From: Kocuria rhizophila DC2201
GTDB lineage: Bacteria > Actinomycetota > Actinomycetes > Actinomycetales > Micrococcaceae
NCBI RefSeq assembly: GCF_000010285.1
Contig: NC_010617.1
Coordinates: 930,001 to 994,000 of the forward strand
DNA length: 64,000 bases
Reading direction: 5' to 3'
Shown here: piece after piece, positions 8,645-16,756 of the stretch
Numbering within the stretch: the stretch's first letter is position 1
Layout: each line of letters begins with the position of its first letter
The notes under the pieces: model-generated
Seen by the model: only the letters and a program-made list of their open reading frames with translations
Told to the model about the DNA's origin: nothing
Database searches by the model: none
Position numbers and translations under genes: made by a program

Positions 8645-10119
8645 GCGGCCACCCCCGAGGTGGTGCGGGCGGGCACCGTGAACTCGAGCTGCTCGTCCTT
8701 TTCGGCGCCCGGGCGGAACAGCACCCGGTCCCGCAGGTAGTTCTGCCGCACGTTCCACGCGCCGTCGCGGCCCTGGCGGGGCAGCAGGTGCGCGCCGCGC
8801 TGGATGTAGCCCGAGGCCAGGTCGATCAGCGGGCGCAGCCCGGTGCGGGGGCCGGAGTACCGGGGCGTGACGGCCACCGCACTCTCGCGGTCCATGCGGT
8901 CCAGCAGCCGCCGGAAGTACTCGGTGACCAGGTCCACGCGCAGCGTCCACGAGGAGTTGGTGTAGCCGATGGCGAAGGCCATGTTGGGCACACCGTCGAG
9001 CATCATGCCGCGGTAGCTCACGTGCGCGGCCGGATCCACGGTCTCACCGTCCACCACGAGGTCCATGCTCCCCAGGAACTGCACGTTGAGCCCGGTGGCG
9101 GTCACGATCACGTCCGCCGGCAGGTGACGGCCCGAGCGCAGCTGGATCCCGTCCGCGGTGAAGCGCTCGATGGTGTCCGTGACCACCTCCGCGTGCTCCC
9201 CGCGCACGGCCGTGAAGAAGTCCCCGTCCGGCGCGGCGCACAGCCGCTGGTCCCAGGGGTCGTACTCGGGGGTGAAGTGCTCGTCCACCGGGAAGGTGGG
9301 GCCCAGGTGCTTCACGGCCCCGCGGTGCAGCAGGTCACGCATGGCCTGCGGGCGGCGGCGGCTGAATTCGTAGATGGCCATGGAGCGCACGATGTTGCGC
9401 CAGCGGTTGGCCTCCCCGGCCACGCGCGGCGGCAGCCACTTGCGCAGCTTGATGCCGGTCTCGTCCCTGCCCGGCACGGAGGCCACGTAGGACGGTGAGC
9501 GCTGCAGCATGCTCACGTGGGCGCCGCGGTCCGTGAGCGCGGGCACGAGGGTCACGGCGGTTGCGCCGCTGCCGATCACGACCACGCGGCGGCCCGCCAC
9601 GTCCAGGTCCTCGGGCCAGTGCTGCGGGTGGACCACGGCGCCCTCGAAATCCTTCAGCGTGGGCCAGTCGGGGGTGAAGCCCTCGTCGTAGCGGTAGTAG
9701 CCCGTGGCCATGAACAGCCACCGGCCGGTGAGCTGCTCGGTCTCACCCGTGTGGACGTCACGGTGGGTGACGGTCCACGTGTGGGTCTCGGAGGACCACC
9801 GTGCCTGCTGCGCGCGCCGCCCGAACCGGATGTCCTTCGTGACGCCGGCCTCCTCGGCCGCCGAGCGGACGTAGTCGAGGATGGTGTCCCCGGTGGCCAG
9901 GCTGCGCTCTCCGGTCCACGGACGGCTGCGGTAGCCGAACGTGGCCATGTCCGAGTCCGAGCGGATGCCCGGGTACCGGAAGAGGTCCCACGTGCCGCCG
10001 ATGTCCTCGCGCGCCTCGAGGATGCGGACGGTGCGGCCCGTGCCCGCGAGTTCCCGGGCGGCACCGATGCCGGAGATCCCGGCACCGATGATGATCACGT
10101 CGACGTCCTGAGTGTCCAT
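8641..10119 (-). CDS. EthA-like flavin-binding Baeyer-Villiger monooxygenase
   Basis: This 492-residue class B flavoprotein monooxygenase inserts oxygen next to carbonyls using FAD and NADPH. The N-terminal FAD loop is GAGISGIGAA, followed by GGTWDLFRYPGIRSDSDM, which closely resembles mycobacterial EthA. The Baeyer-Villiger fingerprint FxGxxxHxxxWP appears as FEGAVVHPQHWP near residues 157-168, and the NADPH loop is VVIGSGATAV. The ATG start at 10119 is preceded by GGAG. The gene is first in a two-gene unit with the hydrolase and faces a LacI-type regulator; the 14-bp palindrome at 10307-10320 lies in its upstream region. EthA activates the drug ethionamide in mycobacteria; the natural substrate here is unknown. 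Confidence 0.9.
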   Translation of the reverse strand: MDTQDVDVIIIGAGISGIGAARELAGTGRTVRILEAREDIGGTWDLFRYPGIRSDSDMATFGYRSRPWTGERSLATGDTILDYVRSAAEEAGVTKDIRFGRRAQQARWSSETHTWTVTHRDVHTGETEQLTGRWLFMATGYYRYDEGFTPDWPTLKDFEGAVVHPQHWPEDLDVAGRRVVVIGSGATAVTLVPALTDRGAHVSMLQRSPSYVASVPGRDETGIKLRKWLPPRVAGEANRWRNIVRSMAIYEFSRRRPQAMRDLLHRGAVKHLGPTFPVDEHFTPEYDPWDQRLCAAPDGDFFTAVRGEHAEVVTDTIERFTADGIQLRSGRHLPADVIVTATGLNVQFLGSMDLVVDGETVDPAAHVSYRGMMLDGVPNMAFAIGYTNSSWTLRVDLVTEYFRRLLDRMDRESAVAVTPRYSGPRTGLRPLIDLASGYIQRGAHLLPRQGRDGAWNVRQNYLRDRVLFRPGAEKDEQLEFTVPARTTSGVAA

Positions 10120-10306
10120 GTGGTTCTCCAACTTCCTTGCGGTGTCGCGCCCCGGTCGGATCCGGGCGGCGCCTCCGGTGCCCTGCGGCGTTCCCGCGGG
10201 GCGGACCGGCTCCAGGGCCGAGCGGCTCGGTGGCCGTGTCCGGGCCCGGCACACGGTCCGGGTGTCGGGCCCGTTCCAGGCCGTCAGTGCTCGGACCCGG
10301 TGTGTA

Positions 10307-10320
10307 CTAACACGTGTTAG
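10307..10320. promoter_or_regulatory. Perfect 14-bp palindrome, candidate operator
   Basis: CTAACACGTGTTAG is a perfect palindrome with a central CG, as LacI-family operators usually have. It lies in the 310-bp divergent gap (10120-10429) between the monooxygenase and the LacI-type gene. On the minus strand TCGACA (10335-10330) could be a -35 element that places the palindrome over the -10 region of the monooxygenase promoter. No other structure is seen in the rest of the gap. Confidence 0.55.
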
Positions 10321-10429
10321 CTTGATGGTTGTCGAGTGTAACAGCTCACATTTGCGGCGCACCAGGGCCCGGTGGCCGTGGACGACTCGCTACCATGCAT
10401 CCAGCGACCTCCAGGGAGAACTCACGAGC

Positions 10430-11437
10430 ATGCACCGGCACCGCACCCCCGCACGGCGGGCCACGAGCGCCGACGTCGCGCGGCTGGCCGGGGTCTCCCG
10501 GACCACCGTGAGCTTCGTGCTCAACGACACCCCCTCGCAGTCCATCTCCGCGGACACCCGGCGACGGGTGCTCGACGCCGCCCAGGAGCTCTCCTACGCG
10601 CCCTCCGCGGAGGCACGGGCGCTCGGCCGGGGCCGCTCCACGTCGGTGCTTTTGTACCTCCCCCCGGCGGGGTCCCTGACTGAGGACATCGGGGTGATCG
10701 TGGAGCGGCTCTCGGTGCTGTTCTCCGAGGCGGGACTGTCCATGGTGATCCACGCGTGGACCCGCCGCCCCGCCGCCCAGGTCTGGTCCTCCGTGACGCC
10801 GGCCGCCGTGCTCGCGTGGGACCTCGCGGACGACGACGCCGAGCGCATGCGCCGCAGCGGCGTGCGCGGCGTCGTCTCCTGGACCGGTTCGGACGAGATG
10901 GGGCGGTGGATCACGGGTCCCCGCGAGCATGACATCGCCCGGATGCAGGTGCAGCGGCTCGTGGCCGCGGGCCATACGCACCTGGGGTACGCGGTCACGG
11001 GAGGGGACCACATGCACGGGGTCTCGCAGTGGCGCTTCGAGGTGCTGCAGCGTGAGTGCGCCGCTCGCGGCCTGTCCCGCCCGAGCGCCCTTCCCCTTCC
11101 CGCGGATCCCCGCGGGGCGGCCGAGGTGCTGCTGCGGTGGCGCGAGCAGCACCCGGGGGCCTCCGGGGTGTGCGCCCACGACACCACCGCCGCGCTCGCG
11201 GTGCTCTCCGGGATGCGCCGACTCGGCTGGCGGGCGCCCGCCGATCTCGCGATCGTGGGGGTCAACGACTCCCCGGCGGCGGCGCTGGCCGACCCTCCGC
11301 TGACCATGGTGGCGCTGGACCCCGAGGTCACCGCCCGCCACATCGTGGCCGTGATCACCGCCCTGGTGCGGGACGAGCCCGCCCCCTCACCCCCGGACAC
11401 GGCGGGGGCTTTCACGGTGGACCGGGACTCCGTCTGA
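10430..11437 (+). CDS. LacI-family transcriptional regulator
   Basis: This 335-residue protein has an N-terminal LacI helix-turn-helix (residues about 12-33, SADVARLAGVSRTTVSFVLN), a hinge helix with the RALGRGRS segment, and a periplasmic-binding-protein-like C-terminal domain ending in a typical effector-binding core (AIVGVNDSPAAALADPPLT). The ATG at 10430 was chosen because it directly precedes the HTH and has AGGGAG upstream with a somewhat long spacing of 11 nt. It is divergent from the monooxygenase-hydrolase pair and probably regulates both that pair and itself. The effector cannot be read from the sequence. Confidence 0.85.
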   Translation: MHRHRTPARRATSADVARLAGVSRTTVSFVLNDTPSQSISADTRRRVLDAAQELSYAPSAEARALGRGRSTSVLLYLPPAGSLTEDIGVIVERLSVLFSEAGLSMVIHAWTRRPAAQVWSSVTPAAVLAWDLADDDAERMRRSGVRGVVSWTGSDEMGRWITGPREHDIARMQVQRLVAAGHTHLGYAVTGGDHMHGVSQWRFEVLQRECAARGLSRPSALPLPADPRGAAEVLLRWREQHPGASGVCAHDTTAALAVLSGMRRLGWRAPADLAIVGVNDSPAAALADPPLTMVALDPEVTARHIVAVITALVRDEPAPSPPDTAGAFTVDRDSV

Positions 11438-11505
11438 GCGGGCACGGGCGGCCCACCCGGCACCCCCGGCACGGGCGGCACGCCGGGCACCGCGCGCACC
11501 GTTCG

Positions 11506-11610
11506 CGGCCCGACGCACGCGGGTGAGCGCCGTCCGCAGTCTTCACGGCCTGGCACACGCGGGTGAGCACCGCCGGCACTTCTCACGGCCCGGTGAACGC
11601 GAGGGAGCAC
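11506..11610. repeat. Imperfect 40-bp tandem repeat, about 2.6 copies
   Basis: Units start at 11506, 11546 and 11586, each opening with CGGCC and sharing an ACGCGGGTGAGC-like core. The third, partial copy runs into the 3' end of the ThiF-like gene. It fills most of the gap between two convergent genes and may be a decayed repeat or transcription-end structure. Confidence 0.55.
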
Positions 11611-12461
11611 AGGCACCCCTGATCCGGGGCCAGGGGCAGGACCGTGAGACCCCGGCGCAGCACGAGGTGCGCCGCGGAGCCCTCGGGTGGCTCCGGCCCG
11701 GGCGAGGACAGGGCCGTCGAGGAACCGGACGGCGCCACTCCGGTGCCGAGGGCCGGTAAGCCGGGGAGAGCGTCGTGCGGCGGGCCGTGGGGCGCCGCCC
11801 GCGGGGCGGCGTGGTCCCGCAGCGCGTGGGAGAGCAGCCGTCCCGCGATCTCCCCGGTGGCCACCGTGCGGGTCAGCGCCCCCACGGGGCCCTCGTGAGG
11901 CGGCAGCAGGGGTTCCCCGGGCCGGGGCTGTGGCGCGCGGAAGATCCGACGAGCCTCACGGACCGCGCTCGCCACACACGCCCGGCACGGGCGGTGCGCC
12001 CAGTCGGTGACGGGCCAGACGACCACGGACCCGCCGTCGCGGACCACGCTCAGGGTGGGCAGCGCCGGGTCCAGCTCCGGGGCGGGAACCGTGGTGAGGT
12101 CCGCCACGAGGTCGCCAGGCACGGACCACGTGCGGAGCACCACGGCCGTGGGCAGCGCGGCGGACGGGAAGAGCTCGGGGGCGCTGAGGGGGACGCAGCG
12201 CGGGGACCTCCGGCGCAGCAGGGTCCGCAGCACCAGGTCACGAGGCTGTCCCTGGAACTCGGCGGGGTACGGGCCGCGGCGGACGTCCGCGGTCCCGACG
12301 GGTGCGGGATCCTGCACGTTGAGCAGACAGACCCCGGCCTCCGCGAGCGCGAGGCACACGGCGGCCGCGAGGGGGTCGAGCCCGAGGGCGAGCACGCGCA
12401 GCTCGTCGGGCGCCGGGGGAGCGCAGGACTCGTCGGGGAGGGTGGGGCAGCGGTGGGCCAT
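11583..12461 (-). CDS. ThiF/E1-superfamily-like protein (Rv3196-type)
   Basis: This 292-residue protein has an N-terminal segment LRVLALGLDPLAAAVCLALA that aligns with the nucleotide-binding strand-loop-helix of ThiF/MoeB enzymes, but the usual GxGGxG loop is altered to GLDPLA. A CRAC pair near the middle could bind metal. The C-terminal 60 residues are Pro/Ala/Ser-rich. The order ThiF-like, YgjP-like, DUF2342, S16-PDZ and UPF0182 matches the mycobacterial Rv3196-Rv3193c block, which supports the identity more than the motifs do. The ATG at 12461 was chosen; the frame remains open further upstream, but that would run into the divergent YgjP gene. Function is unknown. Confidence 0.65.
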   Translation of the reverse strand: MAHRCPTLPDESCAPPAPDELRVLALGLDPLAAAVCLALAEAGVCLLNVQDPAPVGTADVRRGPYPAEFQGQPRDLVLRTLLRRRSPRCVPLSAPELFPSAALPTAVVLRTWSVPGDLVADLTTVPAPELDPALPTLSVVRDGGSVVVWPVTDWAHRPCRACVASAVREARRIFRAPQPRPGEPLLPPHEGPVGALTRTVATGEIAGRLLSHALRDHAAPRAAPHGPPHDALPGLPALGTGVAPSGSSTALSSPGPEPPEGSAAHLVLRRGLTVLPLAPDQGCLCSLAFTGP

Positions 12462-12595
12462 GGGACCAGGGTCCCCGGGCCGGGTCACTCCCGCCGCCGT
12501 GGTGGAGCAATCCACAGCACGGGTGCCGCGGTCACCGTGCTCCCCATCCGGGTGCCGGTTCGTGCCGAGAGCGGGAGGGGTGGTGAACTGGGGGC

Positions 12596-13174
12596 ATGCC
12601 CCGACCCCGAGCCAGAGCCGACGAGCCACCGGAGGATGTGCCGGAGATCGTCGTCAGGCGCAGCGCCCGCCGCACCAAGACCGTCAACGCCCACTTCAGC
12701 GGGGACGCCGTGGTGCTCTCGGTGCCGCAGCGGGCCACGCGTGCCCAGATCGCGCACTGGAGCGCGACCCTCGTGCCCAGGGTCGTCGCGAAGCGGCGCG
12801 CGGCGGAGGCGGCCTCGCGCGCGCGGCACACCAACACGGTGCTCGAGGAGATGGCGCAGCGGCTGTCCCGCACGTACCTCGGGGGTCGCGCCCGGCCCAC
12901 GAGCATCACGTGGTCCTCGCGTCAGCACACCCGCTGGGGCTCGGCGACCCCCGCCACGGGTGCCATCCGGATCTCGCAACGGCTCGCGGACGCACCCGCG
13001 TGGGTCCTAGAGACCGTGGTGCTCCACGAGCTCGTGCACCTGCTCGAGGCGCACCACAACGAGCGGTTCTGGGAGATGGCGCGGCGCCACCCCAGGGCCC
13101 ACGACGCCGCCCAGTTCCTCGACGGCGTCGCGTGGGCCGAGAGGAACCCCGCGGAGGGCGCGGACCGGGAATGA
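12596..13174 (+). CDS. YgjP-like zinc metallopeptidase (M48 family, DUF45)
   Basis: This 192-residue protein carries the zinc-binding HELVHLLEAHHNERFW motif, with His144, Glu145 and His148 forming HExxH and His154 as the likely third ligand. The preceding RWGSATPATGAIRI segment is typical of YgjP/DUF45 proteins. The first 20 residues are charged and probably disordered. It starts at an ATG after a G-rich stretch and is divergent from the ThiF-like gene. Substrates of YgjP-type peptidases are poorly known. Confidence 0.85.
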   Translation: MPRPRARADEPPEDVPEIVVRRSARRTKTVNAHFSGDAVVLSVPQRATRAQIAHWSATLVPRVVAKRRAAEAASRARHTNTVLEEMAQRLSRTYLGGRARPTSITWSSRQHTRWGSATPATGAIRISQRLADAPAWVLETVVLHELVHLLEAHHNERFWEMARRHPRAHDAAQFLDGVAWAERNPAEGADRE

Positions 13175-13211
13175 GGCGCCCCAGGGGGCCAGGCCGGTGA
13201 GTGCCGCGCGC

Positions 13212-13361
13212 CCGGAACCGGCACCGTGGGTGGCGTCCGGAACGGGCACGGCGGGGCCGCGTCCGGAACACGTGCGGCGGGGGCCGCACCGCGGAGTTCC
13301 CACCGCGGTGCCTCAAGCACGGGACCTCTCAACCACGGTGCCCCAACTACGGGACCTCGAT
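13212..13361. repeat. Two short imperfect tandem repeats in the 340-bp gap
   Basis: Three copies of a 25-26-bp unit beginning CCGGAAC lie at 13212, 13237 and 13263. Two copies of a 30-bp unit lie at 13302-13331 and 13332-13361, sharing CGGTGCC.CAA and CGGGACCTC. The gap 13175-13514 separates convergent genes and shows no credible coding sequence. Confidence 0.5.
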
Positions 13362-13514
13362 CAGGCGGTCGACACGACGGAGCGGCCGCGGGTCGGCCAC
13401 GAGAACGAGGGCACCCCGCCCCGTAGCGCTTGCCCGGCCACAGGAGCTCGACCACGGGGCGGACGCGGAGCTCGGTGCCACGAGCCCGCAGCACCGAGGA
13501 TCAGCAGACCGCGG

Positions 13515-15008
13515 TCAGTCCTTGTCGGGCGTGGTGTCGGGGTCGTCCTGGTCGTCGTCGCCAGCCGCGCCCTCGTCCGGCTCGCGTCCCGGTGAGGTGT
13601 CCCCGGACTCACCCTGCGTGCCGTCCACGGAGGGCTGGCCCGTGGAGTCCGCCTGACCGGGGCCCTGGGCGCCGTCCTCGTACCCGCCGGCCAGCAACTT
13701 CTCCAGAGCGGCGTCCATCTCCTCGTCGCTGGCCGTGAGCAGGCCGCGGCGCTCCTCGAAGCCCTGGGGGTCGTCGAGGTCCTCGTTGGTGGGCAGCAGC
13801 TCGGGGGACTCCCACAGGCTGTCCCGCTCGGTGATCCCGCGCTGCTCGGCTACGTAGTCCCAGAAGGTGGCGGCCTCGCGCAGGCGGCGGGGGCGCAGCT
13901 CCAGACCCACGAGGGAGCCGAAGGTGCGCTCCGCGGGCCCGCCCTCGGCGCGGCGTCGGGCCATCATCTCGGTGAGTGCCGGTGCGGACGGGATGTTCAC
14001 GGTGGAGGCCACGGTGACGCGGTTGACCCAGCCCTCCACGAGGGCCAGGACGGTCTCGAGCCTCGAGAGCGTGACCTCCTGCTGGGGGGTCATCTCGGGG
14101 CTGAACACGCCCGAGGCCAGAGCGTCCTGGACACCCGAGGGGTCCGTGGGGTCGAGGTCCCGGGCGATCGACTCGATGCGCTCCATGTCGATGTGGATCT
14201 CGGAGGCGAACGCCGTGATGAGGTCCAGCACGTGCTGGCGCAGCCACGGCACCCCGTGGAACAGCCGCGCGTGGGCGGCCTCGCGGATGGCCAGGTAGAG
14301 CAGCACGTCGGAGGCGGGCAGGTCCAGCCCCTCGCTGAACTCCGCGATGTTGGAGGGCACCAGCGCGGTGCGCTCGGCGGCGAGCGGGATACCGACGTCC
14401 GAGGAGGACAGCACCTCGCAGGACAGCCCGCCCACGGCCTGGCCCAGCTGCATGCCGAACATCATGGACCCCGCCCCGGAGAGCATCCCGGAGAGGTCCG
14501 CGCCGCCCATGGCCTGGGACAGTTCGGGCGGCAGCTGCTGGGTCAGGGCCTCGGACATGGCCTGGGACACGGAGGCCGCCACGGGGGCGGACATCTCCTT
14601 CCAGGTCTCCCACGTGGCCTCGATCCACTCGGCGCGGGCCCACGCGGCGGGCATCACGGGGGCCTCGTCGAACGCGGTGTTGTCCTTGAGCCACAGGTCC
14701 GCGAGCTTCATGGCGTCGCTCACAGCGCCCTTCTGCTTCTCAGTCACGGACGGATCGCCCTTCTGGGCGGCCACCTGCCGTGCGTGCTGGTTGGCGAGGT
14801 CCCAGTTCACGGGCTCGTCGGAGGACGAGGAGCTCATCATGGACTGGATCTGCTGGAACACCATGGACATGGACTGCGGGTCCATGGGCATCCCCGCGGG
14901 CATGTCGCCGGGCTTCATGGCCCCGGACCCCAGCAGACGTTCGAACATCTCCTGGAACGGGTCCTTGGGGTTCTCGCCGTGCTCGTCGTTCGGAGGGTTC
15001 GAAGGCAT
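13515..15008 (-). CDS. Zinc-dependent metalloprotease-like protein, DUF2342 (Rv3195-type)
   Basis: This 497-residue protein belongs to the actinobacterial DUF2342 family, annotated as putative hydrolase or zincin-like. The family's conserved EAAHARLF segment (near residue 240) is followed by a helix rich in acidic residues. The N-terminus is Pro/Asp-rich and the last 60 residues are acidic and low-complexity (GQADSTGQPSVDGTQGESGD), probably disordered. The ATG at 15008 was chosen; TACGCT on the minus strand (15053-15048) is a possible -10. It is divergent from the S16-PDZ protease, as in mycobacteria. Enzymatic activity is not demonstrated by anything visible here. Confidence 0.8.
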   Translation of the reverse strand: MPSNPPNDEHGENPKDPFQEMFERLLGSGAMKPGDMPAGMPMDPQSMSMVFQQIQSMMSSSSSDEPVNWDLANQHARQVAAQKGDPSVTEKQKGAVSDAMKLADLWLKDNTAFDEAPVMPAAWARAEWIEATWETWKEMSAPVAASVSQAMSEALTQQLPPELSQAMGGADLSGMLSGAGSMMFGMQLGQAVGGLSCEVLSSSDVGIPLAAERTALVPSNIAEFSEGLDLPASDVLLYLAIREAAHARLFHGVPWLRQHVLDLITAFASEIHIDMERIESIARDLDPTDPSGVQDALASGVFSPEMTPQQEVTLSRLETVLALVEGWVNRVTVASTVNIPSAPALTEMMARRRAEGGPAERTFGSLVGLELRPRRLREAATFWDYVAEQRGITERDSLWESPELLPTNEDLDDPQGFEERRGLLTASDEEMDAALEKLLAGGYEDGAQGPGQADSTGQPSVDGTQGESGDTSPGREPDEGAAGDDDQDDPDTTPDKD

Positions 15009-15530
15009 GGGACCGCCAATCTTCGCGAGAGGTCTGGGACTGGCTCCAGCGTATCGGGCGCTCCCGGGAGCCACCATCGTCCCGGCCCGCAGTTCGCTGA
15101 TGGCTCAGGGTCCCGGCCGCCCCGCCGGCCCCACGCCGCTGGTCGGGGCACGCTCGGGTCCGTCCCGTGGCCCTGCCGCGCACGACGCCGCACGCTCCCC
15201 GTGCGCAACCGGGTACCCGGCGGGAACGACGCCGCACGGCCCCCGTGCGGGTGCGGGTCACCCGCCGAGCACGACGGCGCACCGCCGGGTCCGCGCTCGG
15301 CGCCCGGTCGGCGGGCCGGGCACCTCCGCCCTGCTGAGAACGCAGCCCGCTCCGCGGCGCTCGCAGCCCGACCCGGGGTGCGAGCAGCGCACGGGGCCGT
15401 GCGCCGCGGACGGCGGCCCCGCGGCGTCGTCGGGCGGGGGCGTCGTGGTGGGCGGTGGCGGCGTCCCAGCTGGCACCGCGGGAGACGCTCCCGGATGGAG
15501 GACCGGCGGGGGCGGGTACGCTGGGCCCTC
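15009..15530. other. 522-bp GC-rich gap without a credible gene
   Basis: The gap holds the upstream regions of the divergent DUF2342 and S16-PDZ genes. It contains two related GACGCCGCACG...CCGTGCG segments around 15183 and 15230, each able to form a small hairpin. Open frames here are Pro/Ala/Gly-rich with no family resemblance, and I consider them non-coding. Confidence 0.4.
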
Positions 15531-16652
15531 GTGGAGAGCGAGCAGAGCACCGAGCAGGGCCCCGGGGTCACCGCGGCCGAGCGCACCGGTATCTGGCGGA
15601 GGCTGACCCGCCGGCGGCCGCTGCCGTCCGTGGCGCTGCTGGCCACGTCCGTGCTGCTGGTGGCCGCGGTGGTGATCCCCGCGCCGTACGTGGTGGAATC
15701 CGCGGGACCCACCTTCAACACCGTGGGAACCCACGACGACAAGCAGCTCGTGAAGATCGGCGGCGCGCCCACGTACCCGAGCGACGGGCAGCTGGACCTC
15801 ACCACCGTGTACGTCACGGGCGGACCCTCCGGACGGCTCAACGCGGTCAACGCCCTGCTCGGGTGGCTCGACCCCGCGGACGCCGTGATCCCCGAGGACA
15901 CCCTCTACCCCCCGCAGACCACGCGGCAGGAGGTGGACGACTCCAACGCCGCCGCAATGGCCACCTCGCAGGACGACTCCGTGGCCGCGGCCCTGAGCTA
16001 CCTCCACCGGCCCTACACCACCACGCTCACGGTGCACGGCGTGGTCGGGGGCGGCGCCTCCGACGGCGTGCTCGAGGCCGGGGACGAGCTCGTGGCTGTG
16101 GAGGGCACGAAGGTCACGTCCCTCCAGCAGCTGCGCTCCCGGCTCGACGCCGTCGGCTCCCACGGTGCGGACGTGACCGTCCGTCGCGGCGGGGAGACCC
16201 TCACCCGGCACGTGGACCTCACGCAGCAGGAGGGCTCGTCCTCGTGGCAGCTCGGCGTGTACCTCGTGCCGCGCTACGACTTCCCCGTGTCCGTGGACTT
16301 CCAGCTGGAGCAGGTGGGCGGACCGAGCGCGGGGATGATGCTCGCGCTCGGGATCATCGAGGAGCTCACCCCCGGCTCCATGGCGGGGGACCAGCACATC
16401 GCGGGCACCGGGACCATCACCGCGGACGGCACGGTGGGCCCGATCGGCGGGATCCGGCAGAAGCTGCAGGGAGCCGCGGACTCCGGCGCCACGTACTTCC
16501 TGGCACCGAGCGAGAACTGCTCCGAGGTCACGGGCCACGTCCCGGACGGGCTCACCGTGGTGGAGGTGGGGACCCTCACGGAGGCCGTGGGGGCCGTGGA
16601 GCACGCGGCGGCGGGCAGCGTCTCGGACCTGCCCAGCTGCGGCACACGGTGA
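15531..16652 (+). CDS. Membrane-anchored PDZ-Lon (S16) serine protease, Rv3194c-type
   Basis: This 373-residue protein has one N-terminal membrane segment (residues about 30-50), a PDZ domain in the middle and a C-terminal Lon-type protease domain. The Ser-Lys dyad is Ser266 in GGPSAGM and Lys311 in GGIRQK. The catalytic domain should face outside the membrane. The GTG at 15531 was chosen because TACGCT (15517-15522) lies 8 nt upstream, fitting a leaderless or near-leaderless mRNA. An in-frame ATG at 15495 would lie upstream of that promoter element. It precedes the UPF0182 gene, as in mycobacteria. Confidence 0.87.
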   Translation: MESEQSTEQGPGVTAAERTGIWRRLTRRRPLPSVALLATSVLLVAAVVIPAPYVVESAGPTFNTVGTHDDKQLVKIGGAPTYPSDGQLDLTTVYVTGGPSGRLNAVNALLGWLDPADAVIPEDTLYPPQTTRQEVDDSNAAAMATSQDDSVAAALSYLHRPYTTTLTVHGVVGGGASDGVLEAGDELVAVEGTKVTSLQQLRSRLDAVGSHGADVTVRRGGETLTRHVDLTQQEGSSSWQLGVYLVPRYDFPVSVDFQLEQVGGPSAGMMLALGIIEELTPGSMAGDQHIAGTGTITADGTVGPIGGIRQKLQGAADSGATYFLAPSENCSEVTGHVPDGLTVVEVGTLTEAVGAVEHAAAGSVSDLPSCGTR

Positions 16653-16708
16653 CACCCCGGGGCCGCAATGTCTGGGCGCGGGCTCCGCGACACCATAAAG
16701 TTGACTCT

Positions 16709-16726
16709 GGCCACCCACAGGTGGCC
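16709..16726. promoter_or_regulatory. 7-bp inverted repeat upstream of the UPF0182 gene
   Basis: GGCCACC-CACA-GGTGGCC forms a perfect hairpin with a 4-nt loop, 30 nt before the start codon. It could be an operator or a leader hairpin. TAAAGT at 16696-16701 is a possible -10 just upstream. Confidence 0.4.
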
Positions 16727-16756
16727 GCCCGTGCCCAGGAAGTTCAGAGGTAAGCA

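Noticed and set aside
13212-13361. CRISPR array
   Set aside because: The units are adjacent and imperfect, without regular spacers, and no cas genes are present.
13197-13595. Possible small gene in the convergent gap
   Set aside because: Its sequence derives from tandem repeats, lacks a ribosome binding site and overlaps the DUF2342 gene end.
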